A stretch of 64,000 nucleotides of DNA from Psychrobacter phenylpyruvicus DSM 7000 = NBRC 102152 (GTDB taxonomy: Bacteria; Pseudomonadota; Gammaproteobacteria; Pseudomonadales; Moraxellaceae). Shown here piece after piece: positions 8,062-17,470 of the stretch (the first letter of the stretch is position 1; the number at the start of each line of letters is the position of its first letter). Location: positions 111,215 through 175,214 of the forward strand of contig NZ_JMKP01000003.1 of assembly GCF_000685805.1 (NCBI RefSeq). Direction: 5' to 3'. Made by a program: the position numbers and the translations under genes. The notes below the pieces were generated by a model that was given only the letters and a program-made list of their open reading frames with translations, had not been told where the DNA came from and searched no databases.

Positions 8062-9321
8062 ATGACTGAGCAAAAGATTGTAAAACGCCTTGGCAAGACC
8101 AGCATTGTACCGCCACATGGTAGCGAAGAGCTTAAGCCTTTATTACTGGAAGGTGAGGAGTTAACTCAAGCCTTAGCAAATGCCAAAGATTTACCACAAA
8201 TTACCCTAAGCTCACGCGAGCGTGGCGATTTAATTATGCTAGGTATTGGCGGCTTTACTCCACTTGATGGCTTTATGAATCAAGCGGATTGGCAAGGTGT
8301 GGTCGATGAGATGACCCTGAAAACCGGTGATAATAAAGGGTTATTCTGGCCCATTCCCATCACCTTATCGACCAGCAAAGAGCAGGCCGATACCTTAGCA
8401 CCGGGTGATGAGGTGGCATTGGTCGCTGAAGATGGCGAGATTATGGGGGTGATCACTGTTGAAGAAACCTATACCATTGATAAGGCTCATGAATGTCAGC
8501 AAGTATTTACCACTACTGATGAAGAGCATCCTGGTGTAAAACAAGTCATGGAGCAGGGAGAAGTTAACGTTGCCGGTAGCGTTAAAGTATTCAGCCAAGG
8601 TGAGTTCCCAACGTTATATCCTGAGATTTACAAGACACCTGCTGAGACTCGTGCCTTATTTGAAGAAAAAAACTGGCAAACAGTGGCTGCGTTCCAGACC
8701 CGTAACCCGATGCACCGTTCACACGAATATTTAGCGAAGATTGCTATCGAAATCTGTGATGGAGTAATGATTCATTCGTTATTGGGTGCGTTGAAGCCAG
8801 GTGATATCCCTGCCGAAGTGCGTCAAGAAGCGATCAAAACTTTAATTGATAACTACTTCAAAAAAGACACCGTAATCCAGGCCGGTTATCCGCTAGATAT
8901 GCGTTATGCCGGTCCTCGTGAAGCATTATTGCATGCGTTATTCCGTCAAAACTATGGCTGTAGCCATCTGATTGTCGGCCGAGATCATGCCGGTGTGGGT
9001 GATTATTATGGTCCATTTGATGCGCAAGCTATCTTCGATGAGATTGACAAGGATGCTATGTTAACTCAGCCGTTGAAGATAGACTGGACCTTCTGGTGTA
9101 ATGGCTGTCAGGCAATGGCTTCAACCAAGACTTGCCCGCATGATGCAGATCAACACGTAAAAGTTTCAGGTACTAAGCTACGCAAAGCGTTGTCAGAGGA
9201 TCAAGAAGTACCTGAGAACTTCAGTCGCCCAGAAGTATTACAGATTTTACGTGAATACTATGCAGGTATCGCCAAAGAAGAGCGTGCTGAAGTGCACTTA
9301 GTAGGGGCTTCTGCGCAATAA
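8062..9321 (+). CDS. sat: Sulfate adenylyltransferase Sat
   Basis: ATP sulfurylase of the single-polypeptide type: sulfate plus ATP gives adenylylsulfate (APS) and pyrophosphate. The active-site signature [13 protein letters not shown] lies near residues 211-223, and [18 protein letters not shown] is the second nucleotide-binding segment. [16 protein letters not shown] (about residues 347-362) is a putative zinc-binding insert seen in many bacterial members. The length of 419 residues lacks the C-terminal APS-kinase-like extension found in fungal enzymes. The gene is divergent from cysI, with about 260 bases of shared upstream DNA, and is followed by a terminator at 9344. Confidence 0.95.
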   Translation: MTEQKIVKRLGKTSIVPPHGSEELKPLLLEGEELTQALANAKDLPQITLSSRERGDLIMLGIGGFTPLDGFMNQADWQGVVDEMTLKTGDNKGLFWPIPITLSTSKEQADTLAPGDEVALVAEDGEIMGVITVEETYTIDKAHECQQVFTTTDEEHPGVKQVMEQGEVNVAGSVKVFSQGEFPTLYPEIYKTPAETRALFEEKNWQTVAAFQTRNPMHRSHEYLAKIAIEICDGVMIHSLLGALKPGDIPAEVRQEAIKTLIDNYFKKDTVIQAGYPLDMRYAGPREALLHALFRQNYGCSHLIVGRDHAGVGDYYGPFDAQAIFDEIDKDAMLTQPLKIDWTFWCNGCQAMASTKTCPHDADQHVKVSGTKLRKALSEDQEVPENFSRPEVLQILREYYAGIAKEERAEVHLVGASAQ

Positions 9322-9343
9322 GAGGTCAAGTTATTAGGTCTTC

Positions 9344-9369
9344 AAAAGCCAGCTCATGCTGGCTTTTTT
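9344..9369 (+). terminator. Terminator after sat
   Basis: AAAAGCCAGC, a four-base loop and GCTGGCTTTTTT form a compact rho-independent hairpin 22 bases after the sat stop. Confidence 0.9.
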
Positions 9370-9549
9370 AATTTATGTTGCTTTTTATCATGCTATTATC
9401 AATCTAGATTTAGTAAACAATTATCGAACATAACTACTCTGAAAGTTATAATCAATAAAAGTATAATATTAAATTGTTTTTAGCCATTGATTAGCGTACT
9501 AAGTACTATAATAAATCTCAGTACCGAAATAAACGACAGCGAGTTTTAT

Positions 9550-9918
9550 ATGTGGAATAAGGTAGCAGCCATAAGCAGTGCTCTATTACTAAGTAGCTTA
9601 GCGACTGCAGCTGATCCTAGGATTGAGGCCAGTAAAGCGAATTTATATGTGGGTAAGTCGGTAATGGCTTGTGGCACGCTGGCTGAGATTAATCATTTGC
9701 CCAACCGTCACTATATGAATTTTGATAGAAAGTATCCAAATCAGTCGTTAACTGCTTTGATATGGAATAAAGACTACCGTTGGTTTGAAAATCGCTACGG
9801 TAAAATTGATAACTATGTGGGTAGCCGCTTTTGTGTCATTGGCAAAGTGGCACAGAACCAAAACTATTTACAAATTAACGTGACCAACCCGCAGTTTTTA
9901 AAATTAATGGCCGACTAA
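9550..9918 (+). CDS. Secreted small protein, possible OB fold
   Basis: A 122-residue exported protein. The ATG at 9550 is chosen because it begins a clear signal peptide (MWNKVAAISSALLLSSLATA, cleavage after TAA near residue 21); the longer frame from 9487 would spoil it. The mature part reads NLYVGKSVMACGTLAEINHL ... LTALIWNKDYRWFENRYGKIDNYVGSRFCVIGKVAQNQNYLQINVTNP, a strand-rich pattern with two cysteines that could form a disulfide. The 'GKxVxxxGxV ... YLxIxN' rhythm recalls nucleic-acid or ligand-binding OB-fold proteins of the periplasm. The function is unknown. It is a single-gene unit with a terminator at 9956. Confidence 0.65.
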   Translation: MWNKVAAISSALLLSSLATAADPRIEASKANLYVGKSVMACGTLAEINHLPNRHYMNFDRKYPNQSLTALIWNKDYRWFENRYGKIDNYVGSRFCVIGKVAQNQNYLQINVTNPQFLKLMAD

Positions 9919-9955
9919 ATTTATTGACATTGCTTTTATCTTATACCGTTGTAGT

Positions 9956-9980
9956 AAAACCAGCTCAGGCTGGTTTTTTT
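9956..9980 (+). terminator. Terminator after the 9550 gene
   Basis: AAAACCAGC, a loop TCAG, and GCTGGTTTTTTT form a strong rho-independent terminator. Confidence 0.9.
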
Positions 9981-10131
9981 ATGGTCAGTTAAATAATAGT
10001 CTGTTAAAAGCTATTTAGTTAAATGCAGGCAGTTAAAAGCTGAGTCAAGGCAACATTCTGAAACTAAAATATTATTTAGGCTTAGGTATACTCATAAAAT
10101 GATCCTGTTAAATAATCAAGGATGATAGTTA

Positions 10132-11571
10132 ATGCTACTAGATTTGCTCTTTGCGCTTCATTTACTCACTTGGCTTGCGGTATCGCTTCGGGTGCTTTCC
10201 CGTCACGATTTAACCGCGCAAGCACGATTGGCGTGGTTGGTCGTGCTATTCATACTGCCATACGGCGGGGTAGTGGTGTATTGGATGTTCGGCGAGGTAC
10301 ATTTAGGCTTTAACTTTGAGCACCGTTATAACAAGATTACTCAGCAGCTAAACAGCAACTTTCCGGCAGTACTGGGCAATAAAGACACCATGACTAAGGT
10401 CATTGATCAAGAGTACCAGCCAGCCTTTGCTTATTCAGCTTCAGTAAATGGCTTTCACACCACTTTGGGCAATAAAGCAGAGCTTATGCCAGACCCTAAG
10501 ACCACGGAAGAGCGAATGATAGCAGACTTCGATGCTGCTACCGATCACATCCACGTCATGTACTATATATGGTTGGACGATGGGATGGGAACTGCTATTG
10601 CTGAGGCGTTAATGCGCGCTGCCAAACGCGGAGTGCAGTGCCGAGCTATGGTGGATGGTATGGGCTCTCGCAAACTGCTGAGATCGCCCCTATGGGAGCG
10701 GATGAAGCAATCGGGAGTAGAGGTGAGTGTGGCGCTACCCATCGACAACATCTTTAAGATATTGATGTTTAGCCGCATTGATTTACGCAATCACCGTAAG
10801 ATTACTATTATTGATGGCAAAATTGGTTATGTGGGCAGCCGCAACAGCGCTGATCCTGAATTTCGGGTGAAGCCAAAGTACGCCCCTTGGGTCGATATCA
10901 TGCTAAGGGTGCAAGGTCCTATCGTGGCCCAAAACCAAATGCTGTTTGCCAGTGACTGGCTTATGGAAAATCCTGATACCCCGTTTGATAGCTTTCCGTT
11001 CATACTAGAGTCACAAGCAGACGGTTATCCTGCACAAGTATTCGCTGATGGACCTACCCAGCGTCAGGGTACCACACCGCAGTTTTTGAGTACGTTGATG
11101 GGGCATGCCAAACGGTCATTGGTTATCTCGACCCCGTACTTTGTGCCAGATTTTACCTTGATTAATATGATCTGTGCCACTGCTTATCGAGGCGTCGATG
11201 TAACCATCATTTTCCCACAAAAAAACGATTCTTTTATCGTTGCCGCCACCAGTCATAGCTACTATTGGCAACTGCTTGAGGCGGGGGTGAAGATTTATGA
11301 ATATAAACCTGGTCTACTACATGCCAAAACATTGACCATTGACGATCAGATTAGCTTGGTCGGTTCGACCAACTTAGATTTGCGTAGTTTCGACTTAAAC
11401 TACGAAAACAACGTCATTTTCTATGACAAAGCATTGACCGAAGAAATTATTATCCGTCAGAATTCTTATATTGCTGATTCAGTCGAGGTCACCCGCTCTG
11501 AGGTGAGGAAATGGCCGATTTATTACCGTATTTGGATCAATGTTGTGGCTACTATGGGCCCCCTTTTATAG
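10132..11571 (+). CDS. cls: Cardiolipin synthase
   Basis: Phospholipase D-superfamily enzyme that joins two phosphatidylglycerols into cardiolipin at the inner membrane. Two N-terminal hydrophobic segments (residues about 1-20 and 30-53) precede a cytoplasmic catalytic part with two HKD motifs: HRKITIIDGKIGYVGSRNSAD near 222-242 and HAKTLTIDDQISLVGSTNLD near 400-419. The length of 479 is typical for ClsA-type enzymes (about 486). ATG at 10132 follows AAGGATGAT. A membrane-anchored prohibitin-like protein follows 39 bases downstream and may be cotranscribed. Confidence 0.93.
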   Translation: MLLDLLFALHLLTWLAVSLRVLSRHDLTAQARLAWLVVLFILPYGGVVVYWMFGEVHLGFNFEHRYNKITQQLNSNFPAVLGNKDTMTKVIDQEYQPAFAYSASVNGFHTTLGNKAELMPDPKTTEERMIADFDAATDHIHVMYYIWLDDGMGTAIAEALMRAAKRGVQCRAMVDGMGSRKLLRSPLWERMKQSGVEVSVALPIDNIFKILMFSRIDLRNHRKITIIDGKIGYVGSRNSADPEFRVKPKYAPWVDIMLRVQGPIVAQNQMLFASDWLMENPDTPFDSFPFILESQADGYPAQVFADGPTQRQGTTPQFLSTLMGHAKRSLVISTPYFVPDFTLINMICATAYRGVDVTIIFPQKNDSFIVAATSHSYYWQLLEAGVKIYEYKPGLLHAKTLTIDDQISLVGSTNLDLRSFDLNYENNVIFYDKALTEEIIIRQNSYIADSVEVTRSEVRKWPIYYRIWINVVATMGPLL

Positions 11572-11610
11572 GCTAGATTTGCAACGCACCCACAAGACAA
11601 GGACAAAAGT

Positions 11611-12006
11611 ATGAATTCAGAATCTGCAGTTAAGCTCACCATCATGGGGATAATCACCGCTGTGATATTGATAGTTGTAATAATGGCCGGCTATCCCTTT
11701 TATAAAGTCTGGTCACAAGAGATGCGGGGTAAAGCGGCTTTGGCTGAAGCTACCCAGTCGAAGATGATACAAATTGAACAGGCTCGAGCAGAATTAGAGT
11801 CGGCACAATTAAGAGCTGAAGCAATTAGAATCATTGGTAAAACCGCCAAGGAATATCCTGAATACCGTGAGCAAGAGTTCATTGGTGCTTTCGGTGAGGC
11901 GCTACGCGAGGGCAAAATTGATCAGATTATCTATGTACCGACTGAGGCTAACTTGCCGGTACTTGAGGCCGGCAAGCGTCAGCCTGTGGTTGAGACGGCT
12001 GAATGA
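11611..12006 (+). CDS. Membrane protein resembling the tail of SPFH/prohibitin proteins
   Basis: A 131-residue protein with one N-terminal membrane helix (residues about 8-31), a charged coiled-coil (AALAEATQSKMIQIEQARAE onward, to about 75) and a C-terminal part EFIGAFGEALREGKIDQIIYVPTEANLPVLEAG. That last segment resembles the end of stomatin/prohibitin-like proteins, where the coiled coil and a 'YVPTEA' stretch follow the SPFH domain; here the SPFH domain itself is missing and replaced by a plain membrane anchor. The gene lies 39 bases after cls and ends at a shared terminator, so the two probably form a unit. A role in organising cardiolipin-rich membrane is an inference only. Confidence 0.6.
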   Translation: MNSESAVKLTIMGIITAVILIVVIMAGYPFYKVWSQEMRGKAALAEATQSKMIQIEQARAELESAQLRAEAIRIIGKTAKEYPEYREQEFIGAFGEALREGKIDQIIYVPTEANLPVLEAGKRQPVVETAE

Positions 12007-12021
12007 TAAAACCGAATGATC

Positions 12022-12055
12022 AAAAAAGACGCTAAGTTATTTAGCGTCTTTTTTT
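12022..12055. terminator. Bidirectional terminator
   Basis: AAAAAAGACGCTAA and TTTAGCGTCTTTTTTT pair across a short loop. It serves the plus-strand cls unit and the convergent minus-strand hsdR unit. Confidence 0.9.
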
Positions 12056-12064
12056 GTTTGATTA

Positions 12065-12811
12065 TTATTCATTTAGATATAGCTCAGCCATGCCATCCAA
12101 CTGTGATTTAACTTCTTTCCAGTTTGGCATCACTTGAGTCAGTAGTCGCCAAAATTTATCACTGTGGTTGTGCTCCGCAATATGACACAACTCATGCAAT
12201 ATCACGTAATCAATACATTCCTTAGGCGCTTTAACCAAGTGCGGATTCAGTACTAGATTACCTTGAGTGGAGCAGCTTCCCCATTGTTTTTGCATAGACA
12301 GTAATTTAAATGATGGCGTACCTTCTACCCAGTCGGCCTTAGGTAGCATCGCCAGTAAGCGCTCATGAAACACCACTTTGGCCTTTTGCTGATACCAGTT
12401 ATCTAATAGCTTCTTAACTTTGGTGGCTCGGTTTGAAGGCTCTTGAACTAGACTAACATTGAGCTTACCACGATACAGTTTGACGCTTTCAGCTTGCTCC
12501 GGGTCAATTCTTACTTTTAGCACATATCTGCGACCCAAGTAAAATTGAGTTTCACCGCTGACATAACGTTTAGGCAGCACATTGCTTTTCTGATTGGAAA
12601 AGTCTTGCAGGTGTTGCCATATCCAGCTAGATTTTTTAACAACTGAGGCTTGAATAAATGCTTCTGTAGCTTCAATAGGCGCAGTGACTACCACCCGCTG
12701 ATCCGGATGTACTTTAATACGTAATTTACGGCTATTGGGCTTACGCACTACCTGATAATCAATAACCTGTTGTCCGTAATGTAGCTTGGCGTTGTAACAG
12801 CTGTCTTTCAT
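12065..12811 (-). CDS. YgjP-type metallopeptidase-like protein in the hsdR operon
   Basis: A 248-residue protein of the YgjP/DUF45 group of gluzincin-like metallopeptidases. The zinc motif is HELCHIAEHNHSDKFW near residues 201-216: HExxH followed by a downstream histidine-rich turn, and the preceding QKQWGSCSTQGNLVLNPHLV is the family's other signature. The N-terminal part is a strand-rich domain with VRKPNSRKLRIKVHPDQRVV. Its ATG shares one base with the hsdR stop (TAATG), so the two are translationally coupled. Such genes are often found beside type I restriction genes; whether it matures or degrades the restriction complex is not known. Confidence 0.85.
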   Translation of the reverse strand: MKDSCYNAKLHYGQQVIDYQVVRKPNSRKLRIKVHPDQRVVVTAPIEATEAFIQASVVKKSSWIWQHLQDFSNQKSNVLPKRYVSGETQFYLGRRYVLKVRIDPEQAESVKLYRGKLNVSLVQEPSNRATKVKKLLDNWYQQKAKVVFHERLLAMLPKADWVEGTPSFKLLSMQKQWGSCSTQGNLVLNPHLVKAPKECIDYVILHELCHIAEHNHSDKFWRLLTQVMPNWKEVKSQLDGMAELYLNE

Positions 12812-15800
12812 TATTTGCCTCGTGACAAACCAAGGCGTGCAATATTAATCACTTCTTTTGCCAGTTTTTTGGTATTGTCTATCCCAATCTCCCGGAATAA
12901 TAGCTTCAGCATGCCTAAGTTGATGTCATTCTCCATTTGTGAGGGGTTTAATGAATTCTCTGTGACAGCAGTATTTACTAAGTCGTCTATCTTGAAGGCA
13001 TAGTCGACTAGTACTTCCTCATTTAAATCATTTTCTTGCAGATAATTACTACCAAATAAATGTTTGAATAGACCAAAATAAGCCTGAGCATGCTTATTAT
13101 GCGTTCCTGACTGGTCAACAAAACTATTGGGTACATCAGGCACCTTACGGGCTTTGACATCTTGCTCAAAGTCGGCAAACATCATGTACTGTTTAACAGG
13201 CGCATCAAACATGGCCTTAGCTTCTTCAATGGCTTGCTTTAATAACTTTGAGAAGTGCTCTTGGGCATAAGGATCATCTGCTAAGTCGACTTCAATCATC
13301 CTAGTCACTCGGCTGGTAATCTTATCGGTCTGGTTGCGCGCCTCATCATCACTTAGCTGCTCAGGCTTAATGTCTTTCCCCATATTACCGACCAGATAAG
13401 CGCCCTCAGGCTCTTTGACCTCAATACCGGCAATGTGCTTATTGAGAAGGTTGCGAATATCATCCTCGTACTCATCAAAGTTGATGGTCTCATTGGCATC
13501 TTCACGGACTTGTTTGCGTAGCTCAACGAAGGCTTTTAGGTCCTTTTTATACCGATCACGCTTGTTATCGAAGAAGCTGTCATCAAAATAAGATGCCGAT
13601 TGTAGTGCCACTTTCATGGTGTTAGAAAATTCAGTTAATGCCGAATAAAAGTCATCTCGTCGTTTAAGGTTGGTATCCACCACGACACCGTCTCGCTGTT
13701 GCATTTTAGGCGATAAGGATTGACGTAGGGCATGACCATCTTGTTTATTAGGCACACCGTCAAACATAGCCCAAAGCTTCTTATGTAGCATGGGTAGCTT
13801 CTTGTACTCGGTCTCCATTGAGCTATACATACCTTTCAGGTCATCAATATCAAATCCGCCTTGGGTGCGTTCAGCTAAGTTTTGATAGTCCTCAATGGTG
13901 GTGTCTAACTCTTTTAGTATCCCTCGATAATCAATCAAATAGCCAAATTGCTTCTTGTTGTGTAGCCGGTTAACCCGAGCAATGGCTTGGATAAGGTTGT
14001 GGCTTTTGAGAGGTTTATCGATATAAAGTACGGTGTTTTTGGGTTCATCAAAGCCGGTAAGTAGCTTGTCTACTACGATCAAAATATCTGGACCATGGTC
14101 GGTGCTAAAGGCTTCGATGATATCTTTGGTATATTGCACATCGTCCATACCGTATTTGGGGGCGACATTATTTAGCCACCAGTTTTGGACGATATCTTTA
14201 CTCTCTACATCGACCTCAGCATGACCCTCCCTAGTGTCAGGCGGCGACATGGCGACCACAGAGGTCACTTTACCTATGCTGTCCAAGGCTTGCTTATAGC
14301 GAATGGCTGAAGCTTTGGAATCGCATGCCAGCTGACCTTTTAGTCCTTGCTGCTTAAAGTTTTGGAAATGGTCTGAGATATCATGGGCAATCAGTTCAAT
14401 ACGGCCTTCGACTTGGTAAAGCTGTCCTTTTTTGGCAAATTTGCGCTTAAGGTCTGCCTTTTGTTCAGTGGTCAGCTCTTGGGTGATACGATCAAACCAT
14501 TTATCGATGGCTGCATCGTTGGTATTTAGCTCTGGAATACGCTCTTCATACAATAAAGGGGTAACGGTCTTATCCGCCACTGCTTGCTGCATGGTATAAG
14601 AGTGAATAATCTTACCAAATTTATTTTCGGTCTTATCGTCTTTCAGCAGTGGCGTACCAGTGAAGGCAATAAAGGCCGCATGGGGTAATGCCTTTTGCAT
14701 CATAATATTGTTGGCACCGTTTTGGCTGCGGTGACCCTCATCGACCAAGACGATAATATTTTTACTGGGGTTATAAAATTCAGGATATTGAGCTGCTGCC
14801 CCAAACTTGTTGATGATAGAGAAGATAATACGTTCGTTGCCTTGTCCTACTTTTTTAGCCAAATCACGACCTGATAAAGCTTTGGCTTTTGCCTTGTCTT
14901 TATCACTGAGTGCTCCAGCTGAGATAAAAGTGCGAGCAATTTGGTTCTCAAGATCAATACGGTCTGTGACCACAAACACTCGGCATTTTGCCAATTCATC
15001 AAGCCAAATTAGCGCTTTGGACAAGAACACCATGGTAAAGGATTTACCACTGCCGGTGGTATGCCAGATAACCCCACCTTCGCGGCTACCATCTTTGTCA
15101 AATTGACTAATGCGCTTTACTAAGGCTTTGATACCAAATACTTGCTGATAGCGAGCGATAATCTTGCCGGCACGACTGTCAAATAAAGTAAAGAAGCGGG
15201 TCATATCCAGCAGTCTATCAGGGCGTAACAAGCTAATAATAAGTCGGTCTTGGTCAGTGACCGCCAACTCCCCTGAGTTAATAAGCGATAAGTATTGCTC
15301 CTTATCATTGGGTCTACGTTGACTGAATAGGGTGTCAATCTGAGAGGAATCTAAACGGCTGTTTTTGAGGCATTGAAACTCAAGTTCATTAATCTCTTCC
15401 TCCTTCCACTTAGCCCAAAACTTATCAGGAGTGCCACAAGTGCCATATAAGCCCTCATAACCATTGATGGCTAATAATAGCTGACTATACGCGTACAAAT
15501 GGGGAATGTACTTTTGACCTTGATTGCGAATATGTTGGGAAATGGCTTGGGCGTTGGTAGATTGGTGAGGATTATTGGAGTCTGGTCGTTTGGCTTCAAT
15601 AACAACTAAAGGCAGGCCGTTTACGAAGCAGACAATATCAGGTATGACATTACCTGTGGCCTCAGCATTCTGTATTACCATTTCTTCGGTGACATGGTAC
15701 TGGTTATTGTCAATATTATGCCAGTCAATAAGCTGAATAGTGGGTGAGGTCTTTCTGCCATCGATAAATTCGGTTACCCCAACGCCATAGAGTAGGGCGT

Positions 15801-16131
15801 CATAGATTATTTCGTTGGCTGTGTTTAGTCCTTGATTTAGGGCGGGATTAAGTTGTCCGATAATCTTATCAATGCTGGCGTCAGATAAATGATGCTGCTT
15901 GCCTTCAAAGGGAAAGGTTTGCTTTGCTAAGAACTCACGCAGTACCGGCAGTAGCATCACTTGATTGGTGCTTTTGGTCGTTGAATAAGCTTGTAGGTTA
16001 CCTTTTGGGTCGCGCAGAGCCAAACACTGTGCTGGCGTGAGATAGGTATAACCCAATGTCATTAATAATGTTAAAGCAGGTATTTTGGCACTAAACTCTT
16101 CTCTAAAATTAACGGTTGGGTTGATATCCAT
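12811..16131 (-). CDS. hsdR: Type I restriction enzyme, R subunit HsdR
   Basis: Motor and nuclease subunit of a type I restriction-modification complex. The N-terminal PD-ExK nuclease motif is at LVVIEAKRP (about residue 175), and the SF2 translocase motifs follow: HTTGSGKSFTM (Walker A, near 358), VDEGHRSQ (near 463), TGTP (near 488), and KLLTGFDEP and QAIARVNR (near 700-735). The remaining 350 residues are the helical domain that contacts the methylase. The length of 1106 is usual for the family and no interruption is seen. It lies about 3 kb from hsdS, with unknown genes in between, and is coupled to the YgjP-like gene downstream. Confidence 0.95.
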   Translation of the reverse strand: MDINPTVNFREEFSAKIPALTLLMTLGYTYLTPAQCLALRDPKGNLQAYSTTKSTNQVMLLPVLREFLAKQTFPFEGKQHHLSDASIDKIIGQLNPALNQGLNTANEIIYDALLYGVGVTEFIDGRKTSPTIQLIDWHNIDNNQYHVTEEMVIQNAEATGNVIPDIVCFVNGLPLVVIEAKRPDSNNPHQSTNAQAISQHIRNQGQKYIPHLYAYSQLLLAINGYEGLYGTCGTPDKFWAKWKEEEINELEFQCLKNSRLDSSQIDTLFSQRRPNDKEQYLSLINSGELAVTDQDRLIISLLRPDRLLDMTRFFTLFDSRAGKIIARYQQVFGIKALVKRISQFDKDGSREGGVIWHTTGSGKSFTMVFLSKALIWLDELAKCRVFVVTDRIDLENQIARTFISAGALSDKDKAKAKALSGRDLAKKVGQGNERIIFSIINKFGAAAQYPEFYNPSKNIIVLVDEGHRSQNGANNIMMQKALPHAAFIAFTGTPLLKDDKTENKFGKIIHSYTMQQAVADKTVTPLLYEERIPELNTNDAAIDKWFDRITQELTTEQKADLKRKFAKKGQLYQVEGRIELIAHDISDHFQNFKQQGLKGQLACDSKASAIRYKQALDSIGKVTSVVAMSPPDTREGHAEVDVESKDIVQNWWLNNVAPKYGMDDVQYTKDIIEAFSTDHGPDILIVVDKLLTGFDEPKNTVLYIDKPLKSHNLIQAIARVNRLHNKKQFGYLIDYRGILKELDTTIEDYQNLAERTQGGFDIDDLKGMYSSMETEYKKLPMLHKKLWAMFDGVPNKQDGHALRQSLSPKMQQRDGVVVDTNLKRRDDFYSALTEFSNTMKVALQSASYFDDSFFDNKRDRYKKDLKAFVELRKQVREDANETINFDEYEDDIRNLLNKHIAGIEVKEPEGAYLVGNMGKDIKPEQLSDDEARNQTDKITSRVTRMIEVDLADDPYAQEHFSKLLKQAIEEAKAMFDAPVKQYMMFADFEQDVKARKVPDVPNSFVDQSGTHNKHAQAYFGLFKHLFGSNYLQENDLNEEVLVDYAFKIDDLVNTAVTENSLNPSQMENDINLGMLKLLFREIGIDNTKKLAKEVINIARLGLSRGK

Positions 16132-16428
16132 ATACGGCTCGTTTCAATATTTATCTTAAGTGAGGTGGGTAATTACTTATAGTTATTAATTTAATTGTAA
16201 TCTAACAGGGTATTTAATCAATAGATAGCCAAGCTATATTTATCCATCTGTCAAACTAATATTAGTTAAATTATAATTAAATATACTATTAACTCTTATA
16301 GTATTTAATACTAAATTACTCATAGTGATAAGTTGAATATGAAGGGAGTATTTCATCTATATTCTATGAGAACGATAGATATAACAACAAATAGAATTTA
16401 TTAATTACTAATATTTAAGGAGGTTGAA

Positions 16429-16641
16429 ATGCAAGATGATTCAACTATGGGATGCTTAGCTGTTGTAATGAACATAATTTTGTTCTTTATTACAGGTACA
16501 ATTAGTTATAACTTAGTGGAGCCGCATAGTTTTTTTGGAGTTTTATTTTTTTTAATAGTATGGTCCATTGTTCATTTTATTGGTCAGTATGTTATGGCAT
16601 TTCTATTGGCAGGTTTGCTAGTTGTACTTGGTAGAAGTTAA
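16429..16641 (+). CDS. Small two-helix membrane protein
   Basis: A 70-residue hydrophobic protein starting at an ATG preceded by the strong ribosome-binding site AAGGAGG. Two or three membrane segments are apparent (residues about 9-26, 32-50 and 52-68), with a PHSFFG loop. Nothing in the sequence shows a function. It is AT-rich, opposite in strand to the hsd genes and placed in the gap between hsdR and hsdS. A palindromic repeat at 16716 follows and may act as its terminator. Small membrane proteins beside restriction genes are sometimes toxins or abortive-infection effectors, but no motif supports that here. Confidence 0.55.
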   Translation: MQDDSTMGCLAVVMNIILFFITGTISYNLVEPHSFFGVLFFLIVWSIVHFIGQYVMAFLLAGLLVVLGRS

Positions 16642-16715
16642 CTATTTGATAGATCAGTTGTCTTACTCATGAATGTTTTTAAATATTCATTAAGAACTTA
16701 GTTTGAAGTTTTAGT

Positions 16716-16772
16716 CAAAGAATAACCGCCAAGGTTGCGCGTTACCCTAAGGGCACTAAGCGTGGCGGTTAT
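16716..16772. repeat. 57-bp palindromic repeat, copy 1
   Basis: Nearly identical to 17600-17656, in the same orientation, with one mismatch over 57 bases. The outer arms AACCGCCA and TGGCGGTT pair, with inner pairing around CCCTAAGGG. The two copies flank the gene at 16790-17470. Copy 1 lies between the ends of two converging genes and could act as a bidirectional terminator. Confidence 0.85.
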
Positions 16773-16789
16773 TTTGTAGCCAGAATAAT

Positions 16790-17470
16790 CTAATCGCGAC
16801 ATTTCTTATAAGTAGTAAAAGAGTCGTTCCAATCAGCTTTTGTTTGCACGTCCTTATTTGGTAAGTATTTATACTCTACAGTATGGACAACAGGATCAGA
16901 TTCGTAATTGAAAGCCCCGGTAACGCTTAGTAAGTTAGAAGAGTAGGGCGTTACTTTAATAACTTTAAAGCTCTGAGTTCCATTAGAAGAACCTTCATTA
17001 TCACTTAGAAAAGCTTGGCTGCGACCTGTCTTAGGATATTCACACTCACCCCAAGAACCTTGATATTTCTTTGGAACAACACTGGATTGTTTGGAATAAA
17101 CGTAAGAGCCATTAAAAGCTTTCTCAACGGAAGTACAATTATTTAAGCTTTTTAATTGAATTTCATTAGGCGTAAAAGAAACTTCAACTTGGCATCCTAA
17201 ATTGGGTTGGTAGTCCAAGTAACCACTTTCTGGTACAGAAAACACAACGGCTTGATTGTCTTGGATAGGCTTGGCTTTACTGGCTATAACAAAACTTGAA
17301 TCACCAATAAGATTGGCAAGAAATAGCTCATAATGTTTAGAGCCTTCGTAATTAAAACTGCTCAAATGTACTCTTTTATTGGTGCCGCTAACATAAGTGC
17401 CTTCTACTACAGGTGCCGCCATAGCAGTTAAAGGTAAAACAGAAAATAAAACTAATGCTTTCTTTAACAT
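16790..17470 (-). CDS. Exported protein of unknown function
   Basis: A 226-residue protein with a signal peptide ([20 protein letters not shown], cleavage after AMA near residue 18). The mature part is strand-rich with paired motifs: GTYVSGTNKRVHLSSFN, then a stretch ending in SYVYS, a linker SSVVPKKYQGSWGEC, and a second similar half containing TPYSSNLLSVTGAFNYES. Four cysteines could form two disulfides. The form suggests a duplicated beta domain of the periplasm; no known family is recognised. It is flanked on both sides by the 57-bp palindromic repeat, in an AT-rich part of the hsd locus. Confidence 0.6.
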   Translation of the reverse strand: MLKKALVLFSVLPLTAMAAPVVEGTYVSGTNKRVHLSSFNYEGSKHYELFLANLIGDSSFVIASKAKPIQDNQAVVFSVPESGYLDYQPNLGCQVEVSFTPNEIQLKSLNNCTSVEKAFNGSYVYSKQSSVVPKKYQGSWGECEYPKTGRSQAFLSDNEGSSNGTQSFKVIKVTPYSSNLLSVTGAFNYESDPVVHTVEYKYLPNKDVQTKADWNDSFTTYKKCRD

